Source: Bordetella flabilis
GTDB taxonomy: Bacteria > Pseudomonadota > Gammaproteobacteria > Burkholderiales > Burkholderiaceae_B
NCBI RefSeq assembly: GCF_001676725.1
Contig: NZ_CP016172.1
Span: 1,550,001-1,614,000, forward strand
Reading direction: 5' to 3'
Length of the DNA: 64,000 bases
The first letter of the stretch is position 1. Each line of letters starts with the position of its first letter. The position numbers and the translations under genes are program-made. Of this stretch, positions 51,595-59,587 are shown piece by piece. The notes beneath the pieces were generated by a model. That model had not been told where the DNA came from. It did no database searches and was given only the letters and a program-made list of their open reading frames with translations.

Positions 51595-51610
51595 TGTACC
51601 GATCAGTACA
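51595..51610. promoter_or_regulatory. probable TetR operator
   Basis: TGTACCGATCAGTACA is palindromic at 14 of 16 positions. It is 65 bp upstream of the DUF1348 start, in the promoter position of the DUF1348-tetR pair. Confidence 0.55.
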
Positions 51611-51681
51611 GGAAATTGCAATACCCCGGGGCGACTCCATCCTGGCGACAGCCGGCGCGGGGTTCGGCTGTCCGCGCGCCG

Positions 51682-52560
51682 TTACATCAATCGGGCGCGG
51701 TTTGCCGCCCCGCCTTTGCTGGCGCAGCGTTCGACGCAGTCCACCAGCGTGTCGTCATCCGCGTCGTGAAAGACCGGAATGCGATAGTGCTTGTTGCCAG
51801 CCTCGTCGAGGACGAGATGCGGCGCGCTCACCAACAGGTCGCTGGCCCAGCGGGCCATCATGTCGGCCACCTTCACGGCGAAGGGACCCGGGGGATCGGC
51901 GGGAACGGCGCCTATGCGGTTTATGCCGGAGATGCGGACGTCCCGGACCCCATCACGCCAAAGGATGACCATCGGCTGCGCGGGGGGGGTGGCCAGGCCT
52001 GCCGGCGGTGCCGAAGCGGGCGCACGGGATAGCAATTGCGCATAAAGCATCGGGTGTTGCGCCATGCAGCGATAAGCGTCCGCCCCTCCGCTAACTTGCG
52101 ACAAGGCGTCCAGCAGCATCGAGCCCATGCCCAGCACGTGGTGATAGTACTTTTCCATTACAGCCGCCCCGTGGTCGCCATGCCCGGGCGCTGGGATCGC
52201 TTCCGTGGAGCGCTTCACCGCGTCGCCCGCCATCCCATCGGCGCCCAAGGCATGGAATTCGCCCGCCGGGGTGGTCTTTGCGCTGTCGAACACAGACCGT
52301 CGCGCCGCGATATAGCCTTGCCCGTCGGCGTTCACCGAAACATGTGTTTTGAATTCTGCCGGTAAAGAAAAAAAACCTGTGGAGCACATGTAGACTGCCC
52401 GTAAGATTCGCGGGGGGAGACCGTGCCCATCCACGTAGAACATGCCCGTATCAAGGCATGCAGCGCGCATTTCACCGATGATGCGCCGTTTAGCGGATCG
52501 ATCGGAGGATTGGAACAGGGCGGCCGCCTCTACGATGGGGATGGAATCAGAATAAGCCAT
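51682..52560 (-). CDS. isopenicillin-N-synthase-like (2OG-Fe(II) oxygenase fold) protein, HxD apparently lost
   Basis: 292 residues, slightly short. The N-terminal DIOX_N part is good (IPIVEAAALF, EMRAACLDTGMFYVDGHGLP, FFSLPAEFKTHVSV). The core strand that should read H-x-D-Y-G..TLL reads ATPPAQPMVILWRDG, so the first two iron ligands appear to be missing. The distal His region (WASDLLVSAPHLVLDEAG) and the Arg that binds 2-oxoglutarate (KHYRIPVFHD) are kept. It may be catalytically dead or have altered chemistry. It is divergent from the UTRA-GntR operon. Confidence 0.75.
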   Translation of the reverse strand: MAYSDSIPIVEAAALFQSSDRSAKRRIIGEMRAACLDTGMFYVDGHGLPPRILRAVYMCSTGFFSLPAEFKTHVSVNADGQGYIAARRSVFDSAKTTPAGEFHALGADGMAGDAVKRSTEAIPAPGHGDHGAAVMEKYYHHVLGMGSMLLDALSQVSGGADAYRCMAQHPMLYAQLLSRAPASAPPAGLATPPAQPMVILWRDGVRDVRISGINRIGAVPADPPGPFAVKVADMMARWASDLLVSAPHLVLDEAGNKHYRIPVFHDADDDTLVDCVERCASKGGAANRARLM

Positions 52561-52659
52561 TGCCGAAGGGCCTTCCTCTGGTCGGATGGTGGGAAACCTG
52601 ATGCAACGTTTCCAAGGGCGTGCAGCCTCAAAGCTGGGTCACTCAATAAACAAATACGA

Positions 52660-53430
52660 ATGTCTACGCAGTTTCTATCCGCTGGCGTGCCCGTCTATCA
52701 CCAGATCGCCCAGGTCCTGCGGCGGCGGATAGAGGCGGGCGAATGGGGACAGGGCAACCAGCTCGCCACCGAGCAAACACTGTGCCGGGAGTTCGGGGTA
52801 AGCCGGACCACGGTAAGGCATGCGCTAAGCCTGCTCAAAAGAGAAGGATTGTTGAGCAGCCAGCGCGGGGTGGGGACGCGACGGGTGGGGGAAGCGCGCC
52901 CCAGCAAATATGTCAGCAATCTCTCCGATCCATTGCACGCCACCCTGGATAGCCGGCCGACGATCGTCTCCGTGGAACTGGTCGGGGCCAAGCCAGCGGT
53001 AGCCGCGTTCCTGCAGCTCAGGGAAGGCGCGCAGGTCCTGAAGCTGGTCCGTATGAATTACCTGGACGGCGAGCCCTTGTCTGTCGTGGAAAGTTATCTG
53101 CCCGAGGCAATGTACCGGGCGGCGGACGAGTTCGCGCATCGCAGTCTGCACGACATCATGTGGAACGACTTCGACCTGAGGATTGCAAAAAGCATCCATA
53201 CCGTCGTTGTCGGTCGTGCCGAACCCCATGTCGCGGAGATGCTGGGAATCGGGCTGGGCGCGCCTGTCATGCATGTCCGGGCGAACACGTATCTGCAGGA
53301 CGGCAGGCCCATCCGCTGGACGGACAACTATTTCCGTGAAGACCGCTATCAGTATACGGCCGAATTTTTCTGGTCACCGCCGGAGATACCAGATCCCGTC
53401 GACGAATCCTCCGAGGGGCAGAAGTCATGA
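52660..53430 (+). CDS. GntR-family (HutC/UTRA type) transcriptional regulator
   Basis: 256 residues from MSTQFLSAGVPVYHQIAQVLRRRIEAGEW; the HTH continues LATEQTLCREFGVSRTTVRHAL. The C-terminal UTRA ligand domain has LVRMNYLDGEPLSVVESYLP and ends FREDRYQYTAEFFW. A longer frame upstream lacks family similarity. The stop overlaps the start of a Bug receptor gene (ATGA), so it is the first cistron of an operon with the receptor and a NodB-fold hydrolase that it probably controls. Confidence 0.92.
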   Translation: MSTQFLSAGVPVYHQIAQVLRRRIEAGEWGQGNQLATEQTLCREFGVSRTTVRHALSLLKREGLLSSQRGVGTRRVGEARPSKYVSNLSDPLHATLDSRPTIVSVELVGAKPAVAAFLQLREGAQVLKLVRMNYLDGEPLSVVESYLPEAMYRAADEFAHRSLHDIMWNDFDLRIAKSIHTVVVGRAEPHVAEMLGIGLGAPVMHVRANTYLQDGRPIRWTDNYFREDRYQYTAEFFWSPPEIPDPVDESSEGQKS

Positions 53431-54383
53431 TCCTGCGTCGCTTGCTTTGTGGCTTGGTACTGCTCTTCTGCGCGGCGGCGGCCGGTGCGTATCCGGACCA
53501 TCCCATCAGGATCGTGCTGGGGTTCCCGGCGGGCGGCGGCGCGGATGTGCTGCTGCGTACCATCACGCCGGGGCTGGCGGAGGAGTTGGGGCAGCCCGTT
53601 GTCGTGGACAACCGGCCGGGCGCAGGCGGCAACCTGGGCATGGACTTCGTCGCCAAGGCGCCGCGCGACGGCCACACCCTGCTCATGGCCGCGCCCGGCC
53701 TGGTCACCAACGCCAGCCTTTACCAGAGCCTGCCATTCGATCCCGCCAAGGACTTCGTTCCCATCGGGATGGTCGGCAGTGTGCCGAACGTGCTGGTCGT
53801 CAATCCCGCGCTGCCCGTCGATTCGGTGGCGGCGCTCATCGAGTACGCCAGAGAGCATCCGGGGGAACTGAACTATGCATCCTCCGGCATCGGCACGTCG
53901 CTGCATCTGGCCGGCGCGCTTTTCGAGCGCGATGCGGACATACGCCTGACGCATGTGCCGTATCGCGGAGGGCCGGCCGCCATCCAGGATGTGATGAGCG
54001 GACAGGTGCAAATGATGTTCAGCGTGCTGCCCCTGGCCGTGCCGCAGATCAAGGCGGGTAGACTGCGCGCATTGGCGGTCACCGATGAAGCGCGAACGGC
54101 GGCCCTGCCGGACGTTCCGACCATGATCCAGGCCGGTATACCGGGCTACACGGCCACCACCTGGAATGGCCTGGTGGCGCCGGCCGGTACGCCGCCCGCC
54201 ATCATCCGGCAGATCAATGCCGCGCTCAATCGTGTTCTGCAGCGGCCCGATGTCCAGGAACGCTTTATCGCGATGGGCCAGGACGTGGTGCGGGGTTCGC
54301 CTGAAGACTTCGGGCGCCTGCTGCTGGCCGAGCGGACCAAGTGGGAAAAACTCATCAAGGAAGCCGGCATCAAGGCGGAGTGA
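53427..54383 (+). CDS. Bug-family periplasmic substrate-binding protein
   Basis: 318 residues with a short signal peptide (to AAAAGAYPD). Signatures: YPDHPIRIVLGFPAGGGADVLLR, VVVDNRPGAGGNLGMDFVAKAPRDGHTLL, GELNYASSGIGTSLHLAGALF. It overlaps the GntR gene by four bases and precedes the deacetylase gene by 36 bp. The ligand is probably the substrate of that hydrolase. Confidence 0.93.
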   Translation: MILRRLLCGLVLLFCAAAAGAYPDHPIRIVLGFPAGGGADVLLRTITPGLAEELGQPVVVDNRPGAGGNLGMDFVAKAPRDGHTLLMAAPGLVTNASLYQSLPFDPAKDFVPIGMVGSVPNVLVVNPALPVDSVAALIEYAREHPGELNYASSGIGTSLHLAGALFERDADIRLTHVPYRGGPAAIQDVMSGQVQMMFSVLPLAVPQIKAGRLRALAVTDEARTAALPDVPTMIQAGIPGYTATTWNGLVAPAGTPPAIIRQINAALNRVLQRPDVQERFIAMGQDVVRGSPEDFGRLLLAERTKWEKLIKEAGIKAE

Positions 54384-54419
54384 GTTCGTTCATTCATTGC
54401 TGCGCCTGAAGGAGTCTCC

Positions 54420-55325
54420 ATGCAGCCGCGCCGCTACGGCCCTTTCCCTTATATCCCCATGCCCGCCCGGCCGCGATTCTCGCTGCCGGGCGGCGCGCGC
54501 CTGGCGCTGTGGGTCAACCCCAACGTCGAGTTCTTCGGCCTGGACGACGTGATGCCCGGGCGGCTGAACGAGCGGGTGCCGCGCGACACCGCCAGAATCC
54601 CGAACGTGCGCAACTGGTCGCTGCGCGACTACGGCAACCGGGTGGGCGTATGGCGCCTGATGGATACGCTCAGTCGCTATGGCATACGCGCGAGCGCCGC
54701 GCTCAACAGCGAACTCTGCGATCACCATCCCGAAATTGTCGATGAGGCGGCGCGCCGGGGATGGGAGTTCCTGGGGCACGGCGGTACGAACGCGCTGCGC
54801 CTCGATGAAATGCCGCCGGAACATGAGCGCCGGGCCATCATGGACGTGGTCGACCGTATCGAGCAGGCGTGCGGGACCCGGCCGGTCGGATGGCTGGGCC
54901 CTGGCCTGGCCGAAACCTGGCGTACGCTGGAATACCTGTCCGAAGCCGGCATCCGCTATGTCTGCGATTGGATCAACGATGACCAGCCCTATACCATGCA
55001 GGTCGGCGCGCCGCCCATGGTGTCGCTGCCGTATAGCGTGCAGACGAACGATGTGCCGGCCTATTACGACATGAAAGTCTCGGTGCCCGAGTTCGAAGCC
55101 ATGATCAAGCGGCAGTTCGACGTACTTTATCGGGAAGGCGAAACGTCGGCGCGCGTCATGGCGATCGCCGTGCATCCCTTCGTGACCGGTTTGCCGCATC
55201 GCATCGGGGCGCTCGATTCGGCGCTCGAATATATCTGCCGGCATGAGGGCGTATGGCTGGCCACGGGGCGCGAGATCATGGAGCACTATGTGCAGAGCGA
55301 TTTCGCCCGCGCCATGACGCGCTGA
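54420..55325 (+). CDS. polysaccharide-deacetylase-family (PuuE/NodB-fold) hydrolase
   Basis: 301 residues. It resembles the PuuE allantoinase and peptidoglycan-deacetylase branch of carbohydrate esterase family 4: VWRLMDTLSRYGIRASAALNSELCDHHPEIVDEAARRGWEFLGHGGTN covers the family's first two motifs, and GWLGPGLAETWRTLEYLSEAGIRYVCDWINDDQPY follows. The first metal Asp site is NPNVEFF, not the usual F-D-D. Substrate likely an amide such as a cyclic ureide rather than a polysaccharide; that is inferred. No signal peptide, so cytoplasmic. Confidence 0.85.
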   Translation: MQPRRYGPFPYIPMPARPRFSLPGGARLALWVNPNVEFFGLDDVMPGRLNERVPRDTARIPNVRNWSLRDYGNRVGVWRLMDTLSRYGIRASAALNSELCDHHPEIVDEAARRGWEFLGHGGTNALRLDEMPPEHERRAIMDVVDRIEQACGTRPVGWLGPGLAETWRTLEYLSEAGIRYVCDWINDDQPYTMQVGAPPMVSLPYSVQTNDVPAYYDMKVSVPEFEAMIKRQFDVLYREGETSARVMAIAVHPFVTGLPHRIGALDSALEYICRHEGVWLATGREIMEHYVQSDFARAMTR

Positions 55326-55339
55326 CAACGGACGCCGGA

Positions 55340-55462
55340 TCAGGGCGCCGACAGCCCGGCCAGGCCCATCGCCCAGCGCACGAGCAGCGCCACCGCGCCC
55401 AGCACGGCGACGCTCGCGGCCCAGATCGCCAGGAGCCAGCCCAGTCGTTTCCACATTCGCAT
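55340..55462 (-). CDS. DUF2474 small membrane protein of the bd-type oxidase (CydX-like)
   Basis: 40 residues: MRMWKRLGWLLAIWAASVAVLG then a hydrophobic end ALLVRWAMGLAGLSAP. One membrane helix with W-K-R-L at the start matches DUF2474, encoded after cydB in cyanide-insensitive-type operons and thought to be a small oxidase subunit like CydX. ATG 55462 or 55456; GGAAA lies a few bases upstream. It follows cydB by 49 bp. Confidence 0.82.
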   Translation of the reverse strand: MRMWKRLGWLLAIWAASVAVLGAVALLVRWAMGLAGLSAP

Positions 55463-55476
55463 GGTGTTTCCATCAG

Positions 55477-55494
55477 GCGCCCATGCATGGGCGC
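55477..55494. repeat. perfect 18-bp palindrome between cydB and the DUF2474 gene
   Basis: GCGCCCATGCATGGGCGC is completely self-complementary and could fold as a seven-base stem with a TGCA loop in the mRNA. It lies just before the ribosome site of the DUF2474 gene. No T-run follows. Confidence 0.5.
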
Positions 55495-55511
55495 AGCCAG
55501 CATGGAGACGC

Positions 55512-56519
55512 TTAATGATACCCGCTGCCGCTGCGCACCTTGCCGCGGAACACGTAGTATCCCCAGGCCGTGTACATCAGGATCACGGGAATGATCAAGA
55601 GTGCGCCGACCAGGGCAAAGCCCATGCTCTGGGCCGGTGCCGCGGCGTCCCAGATCGACGTGGCGGGCGGTATTACGTTGGGCCATAGGCTGATTCCCAG
55701 GCCCGTGTAGCCTAGGAACACGAGCGCCAGCGCGCACACGAACGGCGCAGCATGGGCGTCGCGCCCCACCGTCCGCATCAGCAGATACAGGAATAGCGCG
55801 ACGAGCGCCGGTACCGGGGCGAAGTAGAACAGATTGGGCAGGCTGAACCACCTTTCGGCAATGCGCGGATCGGACAAGGGCGTCCAGATGCTGATGACCG
55901 CGATGGCCGACGCCACGGCCCAGGCGGCGCGCCGGGCGACCACCCGCATCCGCGCCAGCAGCTCGCCTTCGGTCTTCATGACCAACCACGTACTGCCCAG
56001 CAGGGCATAGGCGGCCAGCAGAGCCACGCCCGTGAACACGCTGAACGGCGTGAGCCAGTCGAATGCCCCACCGCTGTAGCTGCCTTCGCGCACCTCGATG
56101 CCGCCGATATAGGCGCCCAAGGTCACGCCCTGGGCGAATGTCGCCAGCGCGGACCCGCCGATGAATGCCTTGTCCCACCAGTGGCGGCGGCGTTCACTCG
56201 CCTTGAAGCGGAATTCGAAGGCGACCCCCCGGAAGACCAGGCCGATCAGCATCAGGATAATCGGCAGGTAGAAAGCGCTCAGCACGATCCCATAGGCGGT
56301 CGGGAAAGCGGCCAGCAGTCCCGCGCCGCCCAGGACCAGCCATGTCTCGTTGCCGTCCCACACGGGCGCGACCGTGTTCATCATGATGTCGCGGTCTTCC
56401 TTGCGCGGAAAGAAGGGAAACAGGATGCCGATGCCCAGATCGAAGCCGTCCATGATGACGTACATCATGATGCCGAACAGGATGATGACGGCCCAGATCA
56501 GCGGAAGGTCGATACCCAT
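55512..56519 (-). CDS. cydB: cytochrome bd-type quinol oxidase subunit II
   Basis: 335 residues with about eight or nine membrane helices. Family features: VIMDGFDLGIGILFPF, NTVAPVWDGNETWLVLGGAGLLAAFP, and the C-terminal MYTAWGYYVFRGKV. It pairs with CydA to reduce oxygen to water with electrons from ubiquinol. It starts three bases after the cydA stop. Confidence 0.95.
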   Translation of the reverse strand: MGIDLPLIWAVIILFGIMMYVIMDGFDLGIGILFPFFPRKEDRDIMMNTVAPVWDGNETWLVLGGAGLLAAFPTAYGIVLSAFYLPIILMLIGLVFRGVAFEFRFKASERRRHWWDKAFIGGSALATFAQGVTLGAYIGGIEVREGSYSGGAFDWLTPFSVFTGVALLAAYALLGSTWLVMKTEGELLARMRVVARRAAWAVASAIAVISIWTPLSDPRIAERWFSLPNLFYFAPVPALVALFLYLLMRTVGRDAHAAPFVCALALVFLGYTGLGISLWPNVIPPATSIWDAAAPAQSMGFALVGALLIIPVILMYTAWGYYVFRGKVRSGSGYH

Positions 56520-56522
56520 TGT

Positions 56523-57980
56523 TCAACTTCCCGTGGTCGATGTCGCCGATGCGGCGGATGCGGCGGATGGGGCCGGTGGCCGGTCCGGCGCCGCGGACAG
56601 CGGCCGCATCGGTTGACGATCCTGTCCGGGGCCGCCTTCCGGGGGAGCGGCGTCGTCATGGGGGCGTGGACCGGTGCGGATCAGCTGCAGCAGGTAGACC
56701 ACGCCGGCGCCGAACACGATGAAATAGACCACCACGAACAGGGCCAGCGTAAAGCCCAACTGTCCCGCGCCATGCGGCGACACCGCGTCCGCGGTGCGCA
56801 TGATCCCATACACGATCCAGGGCTGGCGCCCTATCTCGGTCGTCATCCACCCCGCCAGTATGGCTACGAGTCCGGCCGGGCCCATCCACAGCGCGTAGCG
56901 CAGGAAGCCGCGCTGCGTATACAGCCGCCCGCCGCGGCGCAGCCAAAGGCTCCAGAGCCCGAGCAATATCATCAGCACGCCCAGCCCCACCATGATGCGG
57001 AACGTCCAGAACACCACGGTCGCGTTGGGCCGGTCTTGCGGCGCGAACTCGTTCAGCGACGGCACCTTGCCGTCCCAGGTGTGGGTCAGGATCAGGCTGC
57101 CCAGATGGGGGACTTCGATGGGATAGCGCGTGGTTTCGGCGGCCATGTCGGGAATGCCGAACAGCAACAACGGCGCACCTTCGCCGGCGGGGGGCTGCTG
57201 CCAGTGGCCCTCGATCGCAGCGATCTTGGCGGGCTGGTGCTGCAGGGTGTTGAGTCCGTGCATGTCGCCGATCATGGCCTGGATGGGCGCCACCAGCAGC
57301 GCCATCCACATGGCCATGGACAACATTTTGCGCACTGCCGGGGTAGCGTTTCCCCGCAGCAGGTGCCAGGCCGCGCTGGCGCCCACCAGCAGCGCCGTGC
57401 TCAGGTAGGCGGCGACCACCATGTGCGCCAGCCGGTACGGGAAAGAAGGGTTGAAGATCACCCGCAGCCAATCCACCGGCACCGCGCGTCCGTCGATGAT
57501 CTCATGGCCCTGCGGCGTCTGCATCCAGCTGTTGGAGGCCAGTATCCAGGTAGCGGAGATGAGCGTGCCGATGGCGACCATTACGGTCGAAAGCATATGC
57601 AGGCCTGGCCCGACGCGGTTCCAGCCGAACAGCATCACGCCGAGGAAGCCGGCCTCCAGGAAGAAGGCGGTCAGGACTTCATAGGCCAGCAGCGGGCCGG
57701 TGATGCCTCCGGCGAAGCTGGAGAAGTAGCTCCAGTTCGTGCCGAACTGGTACGCCATGACCAGCCCGGAGACCACCCCCATGCCGAAGTTCACGGCGAA
57801 GATCTTCAGCCAGAAGTGATACAGCTCGCGATACAGCGGCCGCCGGGTGGTCAGCCACAGGCCTTCCAGCACGGCGAGGTAGCTGGCCAGCCCGATGGTG
57901 ATCGCGGGAAAGATGATGTGGAAGGAAATCGTGAACCCGAACTGTATCCGGGCCAAGGTCAAGGCATCCAATCCGAACAT
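56523..57980 (-). CDS. cydA: cytochrome bd-type quinol oxidase subunit I (short-Q-loop, CIO-like)
   Basis: 485 residues from MFGLDALTLARIQFGFTISFHIIFPAITIG. His21 corresponds to the haem b595 ligand. The moderate length and the DUF2474 partner suggest the cyanide-insensitive oxidase branch rather than the long-Q-loop E. coli type. It contributes little to proton pumping but works at low oxygen or when haem-copper oxidases are inhibited. The ribosome site before the ATG is not strong (GGGGGAAGCCAT). A small hydrophilic protein gene and the ackA/xfp operon lie upstream on the same strand. Confidence 0.94.
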   Translation of the reverse strand: MFGLDALTLARIQFGFTISFHIIFPAITIGLASYLAVLEGLWLTTRRPLYRELYHFWLKIFAVNFGMGVVSGLVMAYQFGTNWSYFSSFAGGITGPLLAYEVLTAFFLEAGFLGVMLFGWNRVGPGLHMLSTVMVAIGTLISATWILASNSWMQTPQGHEIIDGRAVPVDWLRVIFNPSFPYRLAHMVVAAYLSTALLVGASAAWHLLRGNATPAVRKMLSMAMWMALLVAPIQAMIGDMHGLNTLQHQPAKIAAIEGHWQQPPAGEGAPLLLFGIPDMAAETTRYPIEVPHLGSLILTHTWDGKVPSLNEFAPQDRPNATVVFWTFRIMVGLGVLMILLGLWSLWLRRGGRLYTQRGFLRYALWMGPAGLVAILAGWMTTEIGRQPWIVYGIMRTADAVSPHGAGQLGFTLALFVVVYFIVFGAGVVYLLQLIRTGPRPHDDAAPPEGGPGQDRQPMRPLSAAPDRPPAPSAASAASATSTTGS

Positions 57981-58105
57981 ATGGCTTCCCCCGATGCGGC
58001 ATCGGGCCTGATCGTCGATGCGGGCAAGCATAGCGCCCGCCCGCATCCCCGTACAGGTTCAGTCGCGTATGTCCGGATACGGCGCAGTTCCGGCGGACAT
58101 GCCGG

Positions 58106-58288
58106 TCAGCGTTGCCGGCGTGCGCCCGCGCCCTGCTGACGGCTGCTGTTCTGGTCCATTCCCGTGCCCAGTTGCGTCGCGTGGCCGTCTTTCTTGGTGC
58201 GATGCTGCTCATCGCCGTGGCTGCGCTGCGATTCGCGGCGCTGGTCGTCCGCCTGCTTGGGGGTATCGTCGTTCTGCGGGTGAGTCAT
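58106..58288 (-). CDS. small hydrophilic protein (60 residues)
   Basis: MTHPQNDDTPKQADDQRRESQRSHGDEQ in its first half, then HRTKKDGHATQLGTGMDQNSSRQQGAG and a basic end. Almost no hydrophobic residues, so likely disordered. AAGGAG lies six bases before the ATG, strong evidence that it is translated. No family recognised; its place between ackA and cydA suggests stress-related expression with those genes. Confidence 0.55.
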   Translation of the reverse strand: MTHPQNDDTPKQADDQRRESQRSHGDEQHRTKKDGHATQLGTGMDQNSSRQQGAGARRQR

Positions 58289-58426
58289 GTCACGCTCCTT
58301 CTGGATAAGAAAAGAGGAGGATATTCATCAGGCCTGGAGCGGAAATCCCAGCACGGGCCATGCCCATGGCCGGCTCGCCCTGCTGCTTTACCGCCGCGCC
58401 GGCAACGGGCTTGCGGCCGCGCGCGC

Positions 58427-59566
58427 TCATGGCTTCAGCATCAGGGCACGGCAGTGGCGCGCCATCTGCCGCTCTTCCTCTGTGGGAACCACCATGACGC
58501 CCGGGCCGGGCACCGCGGGCCCGATGCCCATGAACTGGAGTCCCGCGACGATGCGGCGGCGGATGTCGGCGCTGTGCTCGCCGATGCCGCCGGTAAACAC
58601 CAGCAGATCGATACCGCCCATCAGCGCGGCATAGGCGCCTATCTGCTTGCGGACGGCCGTGGCGAAGACTTCCACCGCCAGTTCGGCGCGTTCGTCGTTC
58701 GCCGCGCAGCGCGCTAGCAGCGCCTGCATGTCGCTCTCGCCGTCGGCCAGCCCCGCCAGTCCGCTCTCCTGGTTCAGCATGTTTTCCAGGTCGTCGGCGT
58801 TGCGGCCTTCGGTGCGCATCAGGTAAAGCAGCACGCCGGGGTCCAGGTCACCGCTGCGCGTGCCCATGGGTATGCCGCCTGTCGGGGTGAAGCCCATGGA
58901 GGTATCCACGGATACGCCGTCTTGGACGGCGCACAGGCTGGCGCCATTGCCCAGGTGCGCGAAGACGGCGCGCGGCGGCAGGTCGGGCCCCAGTCGATGG
59001 ACCAACGATTCATAGGAAAGCCCGTGGAACCCGTACCGCACCACGCCGGCGTTCCCGTACCGGTCCGGCAGCGGCAGCCGGCTCGCGCGGGGTGGAAGGG
59101 TGCGATGGAAGGCGTTGTCGAAGCAGGCAAAATGCGGCGCCTCCGGCCAGGTCGCTTGCGCCTGTTCGATCAGCGCCAGTGCGACCGGGATGTGCAGGGG
59201 CGCGAAGTGCACGGCCTGGTGCAACTGCGCGATGACGGCGGACGTCAGGCGCTGATGGGTCCGTAGATGGGGGCCGCCGTGCACGATACGGTGTCCGATG
59301 GCGGCCGGGGGCGCGCCCATCGCCTGGCCAAGCGTGCGCCCCAGGGTCGCCAGCGCGTCGGCCTGCGTGGCCATGCCATGGCCTTCGTCGTGGATCGTCC
59401 CCCCTTGCGCATTCCTGATCCGCAAGCGGCCGTCGGAACGGCCGATGCCTTCCGCCTTGCCTTCGATGAGGGTCTTCTCGTCGTCCGGGCCGCGGTCGAA
59501 CACCGCGAACTTCAGCGATGACGAGCCGCTGTTCAATACCAGTATCGATGCTGCGTGGGATGGCAT
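58427..59566 (-). CDS. ackA: acetate kinase
   Basis: 379 residues, slightly shorter than the usual 400. It interconverts acetyl phosphate plus ADP with acetate plus ATP. Acetokinase signatures: ILVLNSGSSSLKFAVF at the N-terminus, MGFTPTGGIPMGTRSGDLDPGV in the middle, and DLLVFTGGIGEHSADIRRRI near the end. It lies 21 bp after the phosphoketolase gene, whose product acetyl phosphate it uses. Confidence 0.95.
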   Translation of the reverse strand: MPSHAASILVLNSGSSSLKFAVFDRGPDDEKTLIEGKAEGIGRSDGRLRIRNAQGGTIHDEGHGMATQADALATLGRTLGQAMGAPPAAIGHRIVHGGPHLRTHQRLTSAVIAQLHQAVHFAPLHIPVALALIEQAQATWPEAPHFACFDNAFHRTLPPRASRLPLPDRYGNAGVVRYGFHGLSYESLVHRLGPDLPPRAVFAHLGNGASLCAVQDGVSVDTSMGFTPTGGIPMGTRSGDLDPGVLLYLMRTEGRNADDLENMLNQESGLAGLADGESDMQALLARCAANDERAELAVEVFATAVRKQIGAYAALMGGIDLLVFTGGIGEHSADIRRRIVAGLQFMGIGPAVPGPGVMVVPTEEERQMARHCRALMLKP

Positions 59567-59587
59567 GACGGCTAGGCTCTCGGTGGA

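Noticed and set aside
56181..58139. 652-residue plus-strand open frame
   Set aside because: Antisense to cydA and cydB; no family features and strong His/Gln bias.
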